Shown here in pieces: positions 61,098 through 64,000 of a stretch of 64,000 bases of DNA. The translations under genes were made by a program, and so were the position numbers. The notes below the pieces were generated by a model, which was given only the letters and a program-made list of their open reading frames with translations, was not told the origin of the DNA and did no database searches. The DNA comes from an uncultured Phycisphaerae bacterium (GTDB lineage: Bacteria > Planctomycetota > Phycisphaerae > Sedimentisphaerales > Anaerohalosphaeraceae): positions 55,348-119,347 of the forward strand of contig CALEDR010000017.1 in the NCBI GenBank assembly GCA_937949545.1, given 5' to 3'. How positions within the stretch are numbered: position 1 is the stretch's first letter; every line of letters begins with the position of its first letter.

Positions 61098-62219
61098 TCA
61101 ATAATTTCGAATCAGTTCGAGCATTTTTCGGTCCAATAGATGGCCTTTGTACTTTTCATATTGAACATCGGGTCTTCGACTGTCGAGGACGCCGAAATCG
61201 CCCCTCAGATTCCATAACGCATGCCCCCAGCCGGCTTCTTTCCACAGCTGCAGCCAGTCCGCCATCCATCGGAGGGCTGTGTCATGAGGGGTTTTGTTAA
61301 AGCACCCCCATTCGCCGACGTGAACGGGCACCCCCTGGTTTTCGAGCTCTTTCCAGGGTTTGACCAGTTTTTCCTTCAGATAATCCTTGTCCCAAATTGT
61401 GCCGTCATCGGCCTTGAGGGGCCATGTTGGAACCTGCCGTGTCTGAAAGGCGTTCGGCGGCATCCAAGAGGCCTGGTAATGACTCACACTGACGGGATCG
61501 TAACCGCGTGTACTTTGGACGACCCCCAAATCGATAATTCCCCAGATGGGCAAGCGTCCGACATCTTTGCCGTCAGCAATAATAAGCCGTTCCGGGTCCT
61601 CCTGACGAATGGCCTCGACCAGAGCACGAACAACCTCTACGTGGCGGGTCTCGTCCGGCAAATGCGGCGGTTCGTTAATCAAGTCAAAGCTCAGCTGAGT
61701 GCTGGGAATTCCTTTGTATCGACGGGCAAACATCTTCCAGTGAAATACGGCCCCCTCCAGGGCCTTTTGCCTGTTTTCCGGAGTATCTTCATACAGGTCG
61801 ACCGGTTCTGTCTGGCGGTTATTAATGCAGTATCCGGGAATTCTATGCAGATTCAGATTGATGTGAATCCCGTATTGTCGGCCCCATTCAATGGCCTGGT
61901 CAATATCTTCCAAAACATCTTCGCGAACCGCAAACCAGTCGTTTTTATCCGCCCAATGCCGGTACGACATCGGGAGACGGGCGAAATTGAATCCCCAGTC
62001 GGCCATGATTTCGAAATCTTTCTCGACAAACGGACGACGGGGGCCCTGCCCGCTGAACTTCTCCAGCAGATTGAACCCGCGATAAAGCGGGAAGGATATT
62101 TTTCTCTGAGAGCACGTTTCCACAGCAGGGACCTTCCGTGAAAAAAGAACAGCGGCTGAAGCGATGACGCCTTTCACAAAATTTCGCCTGGTAATTCTAT
62201 TGACATTTCTTCGAATCAT
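61098..62219 (-). CDS. Tat-exported GH5 glycoside hydrolase
   Basis: A 373-residue secreted beta-glycanase. The N-terminus has a twin-arginine signal (RITRRNFVKGVIASAAVLF). The GH5 barrel shows RGFNLLEKF, FNFARLPMSYRHW, INLHRIPGY (as NLNLHRIPGY), acid/base in SFDLINEPPH and nucleophile in VHVGEWGCFNK. It lacks binding modules and dockerin-like repeats, unlike the GH5 at 8522. The start at 62219 is used because a TATAAT box covers the ATG at 62249; 62249 remains possible. Substrate among beta-glucan/mannan is undetermined. Confidence 0.85.
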   Translation of the reverse strand: MIRRNVNRITRRNFVKGVIASAAVLFSRKVPAVETCSQRKISFPLYRGFNLLEKFSGQGPRRPFVEKDFEIMADWGFNFARLPMSYRHWADKNDWFAVREDVLEDIDQAIEWGRQYGIHINLNLHRIPGYCINNRQTEPVDLYEDTPENRQKALEGAVFHWKMFARRYKGIPSTQLSFDLINEPPHLPDETRHVEVVRALVEAIRQEDPERLIIADGKDVGRLPIWGIIDLGVVQSTRGYDPVSVSHYQASWMPPNAFQTRQVPTWPLKADDGTIWDKDYLKEKLVKPWKELENQGVPVHVGEWGCFNKTPHDTALRWMADWLQLWKEAGWGHALWNLRGDFGVLDSRRPDVQYEKYKGHLLDRKMLELIRNY

Positions 62220-62247
62220 TTTACCCGAACCGCAAGTATTTTCGGGC

Positions 62248-62275
62248 ATTATAACAATCTTTCCGCTGCAGACAA
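62248..62275 (-). promoter_or_regulatory. promoter of the Tat-exported GH5 gene
   Basis: Minus strand: TTGTCT (62270-62275), 16-base spacer, TATAAT (62248-62253); start about 62241. AATACTTGCG (62233-62242), one base off the AATATTTGCG operator unit, lies over the start site. Confidence 0.6.
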
Positions 62276-62498
62276 CTTTGACAATTGTTTTTCTACAAAA
62301 GTCCGATAACTTGCCTTTCAATCCATCCGGTTTTCTTGAAAAAGGGCCCCCGAAGCATAACTCTTTATTAAATAAAATCTTAACAAACCAGAAAAGGCGG
62401 CTTTGCAACCTTCTGTTTTTCTATTAAGTGCGTCAAAAAAGGCGACGAAGGAAAAACTGGCAGGTTACCGTTTGGCACAATCTTTTAAGGAAAAAATT

Positions 62499-63546
62499 AT
62501 GAAAAGCCAGACACTGTTTGTCTTGTGTGTGGCGGGGGCTATTGTGTGGCTTGAGCTGCCGAAAAAGACAAGCTCAGGCAGCGAACGTACAATCACAGCC
62601 CCTCCCTGCCCAAGTGCAGCCCGAATCATCGGTCAAACCCGAATCATCTGAAAAAGGGATTTGTATCCCGCGGCCGATTCAACAGAAAGATGAGTTTACA
62701 GATTTTGTACCGCCGAAACGTGAGCCAATAGACTTAACGCTGCAATGCCGTTATGTTCAAACAACTGTTCAGACAGACGGAGCAGCCGACGAGCCGGTTT
62801 GGGCGGGTTTGCCGGAGATTACAACATTGGATGCCTCCTCTCAGAGGCCGATTCGCCTGAAGGCCTTTCACAACGGACAAAGTATTTATCTTCTGGTTGT
62901 CTACCCGGACAGCGCGGCATCCGAATCGCACAAGAGCTGGTTCTGGGATGCTGCAGAGCAGATTTACAAGCCGGGCAATGACCAGGAAGATATGTTGGTG
63001 CTCAAATGGCGGCTGAACGGAGAGAATCTGTCTTTGTCGCCGGAGCAGCTGGTGCCTCATAAAGCCGACATCTGGTTCTGGAAGGCCTGTCGAACCAACC
63101 CGAGCGGATATTTGGATGACAAGATGCAGGAGGTTACCGTGGAGCCGCAGGCCGAGTCGCTTCCGCTGCCCTCCCGACAGTATGGGACCCTGTATCTGCG
63201 GCGCAGCGGAGACGAAGGCCGGGCGGCTTATACGGAAAAATTCTTCTTCGATTATCAGGGAGATGTTCTCCTTCGCTATTATCCGCAGGAGCCGTCCGGC
63301 AGCCGGGCGGACATTCGGGGCAAAGGTCACTGGGCGGACGGAACCTGGACCCTGGAAATTCAGAGGCCCCTTCAAACCGGACATGAGGATGACGTACAAT
63401 TCGAGATTGGACAAACCTATCTTTTCGCTGCCGCCGTCTATGAAATGGCCGGCACAGGGATCGAACCGCAGTGGCAGCAGCCGCTGTATCGAACAGGAAA
63501 CGCTTTTGACCGCTTATATCTGGTCATAGAACCGCCGCATGATTAA
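62499..63546 (+). pseudogene. ethylbenzene-dehydrogenase-like haem-domain protein with a frameshift in the signal peptide
   Basis: A strong AAGGA-AAAAAATT-ATG start at 62499 begins a signal peptide (MKSQTLFVLCVAGAIVWLEL), but this frame stops at 62649. The conserved domain continues one frame over, open from 62518 to 63546 (AQAANVQSQPLPAQVQPESS, then TVQTDGAADEPVWAGL and IRLKAFHNGQSIYLLVVYPD). Removing one A from the A5 run at 62562-62566 would join them with a normal AxA cleavage site. The domain resembles the EB_dh/cytochrome c-552-type haem-binding fold. It may be a sequencing error rather than a dead gene. Confidence 0.7.
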
Positions 63547-63552
63547 AAAGAA

Positions 63553-64000
63553 ATGGTCAATTTGATTCGAAACCTTCCGAAAACTTATTCGTTTTCCACA
63601 GTCGCTCAGGCGGGGGCGGCGGTTATCTTTGCCGCACTTCTGCTCATCGCTCTCTTGTCCATCTATTTTCATCACCAGACGTATGAGCAGCTCGAATGCC
63701 ACGTGCAGTGTGAAATCAGAGAATTGGGGCTGTTGTCCGAAATTGTCTTTGAGTTTTCGAAAACAGCCTACACCTTTCGAACCAGCTGGCTGGATCAATC
63801 CAGCGATATTGAACCTTCGCTGAACCATCTTCGCCGGATTGAAGAGACTCTGAAAGAACTCAAAACCGAAACAAACAGCCCGTCCTCCCTTCATCAGCAG
63901 CTCCGGGACAATGTAAAAAAATGCAAGACCCTTTTGTATGCCTATCAGTCCACATACTTTAAAGATCCGAGTCGAGACTTGGCTCGGGAATCCCTGGAGG
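63553..64000 (+). CDS. N-terminal part of a membrane sensor-like protein (3' end outside the window)
   Basis: Starts at the ATG at 63553, six bases after the preceding stop, and runs off the right edge. The 149 visible residues have one strong membrane helix (about 21-41; AAVIFAALLLIALLSIYF) and then a helical extracytoplasmic region (HHQTYEQLECHVQCEIRELG; HLRRIEETLKELKTETNSPS). This looks like the input domain of a histidine kinase, chemoreceptor or cyclase, but no output domain can be seen. Close linkage suggests coexpression with the haem-domain protein. Confidence 0.6.
   Translation, partial: MVNLIRNLPKTYSFSTVAQAGAAVIFAALLLIALLSIYFHHQTYEQLECHVQCEIRELGLLSEIVFEFSKTAYTFRTSWLDQSSDIEPSLNHLRRIEETLKELKTETNSPSSLHQQLRDNVKKCKTLLYAYQSTYFKDPSRDLARESLE

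Noticed and set aside
1..64000. CRISPR array, prophage, transposase, tRNA or rRNA genes
   Set aside because: No regular long repeats with spacers, no transposase or phage motif, and no cloverleaf or rRNA-like stretch was recognised by eye.

Overview
The window looks like a chromosome segment of an anaerobic, polysaccharide-degrading bacterium of the Planctomycetota, most likely class Phycisphaerae. This is an inference from gene content. The clues are secreted glycoside hydrolases ending in dockerin-like DxNxD repeats, a PEP-CTERM protein, pseudopilin-like proteins with an N-terminal FTLIELLVVIAI motif next to sugar genes, a Tat lipoprotein sulfatase, lipid A/heptose genes, the [FeFe]-hydrogenase maturases HydG, HydF and HydE, and a superoxide reductase. 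No rRNA, tRNA, CRISPR array or insertion sequence was recognised.

Layout. 1-4130: phosphate uptake and its control (pstC, open at the left edge, then pstA, pstB, phoU). 4149-12704 (minus): a plant-polysaccharide module of GH44, GH9 and GH5 enzymes in one operon, followed by two paralogous secreted binding proteins, one with a PEP-CTERM tail and one with a dockerin-like tail. 13152-22030: a mannan/galactomannan catabolic locus. It has a GH130 mannosylglucose phosphorylase, a cellobiose/mannobiose 2-epimerase, a sodium:solute symporter, a pseudopilin, a LacI-family regulator, a GH27 alpha-galactosidase and a second pseudopilin. Three promoters here (for the dockerin-like protein and both pseudopilins) carry the same tandem operator, two copies of AATATTTGC exactly 12 bp apart. 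The GH27 promoter carries one copy. I read this as a LacI-type regulon linking secreted binding protein, pseudopilins, debranching enzyme and uptake.

22234-31342: superoxide reductase, an isocitrate dehydrogenase-family enzyme, and an envelope operon (lpxK, hldE, gmhB with a membrane tail, GT9, a WaaP-like kinase, GT4, plsY). 31327-35134 (minus): valine-pyruvate aminotransferase, DUF72, TrmO and two cyclophilins. 35387-39397: hydG, hydF, DUF2798, hydE. 39358-44785 (minus): a tightly packed operon of carbamoyltransferase, SxtJ-like and DUF5989 small membrane proteins, SGNH protein and sulfatase, probably a surface-glycan decoration system that has not been described. 44953-47398: a short structured RNA ending in a strong terminator, then DUF1638, a membrane metallophosphoesterase and MntP.

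47456-61087: housekeeping and amino-acid genes (ThiD2-ThiE type thiamine enzyme, folP, pdxB, a short MgtE, MATE exporter, GT4, truA, asd, class V aminotransferase, DUF1015), broken by a decayed stretch at 48.6-49.8 kb with GH43-like and GH2-like remnants. 61098-64000: a Tat-exported GH5 enzyme, an ethylbenzene-dehydrogenase-like haem-domain protein with an apparent frameshift in its signal peptide, and the start of a membrane sensor-like protein.
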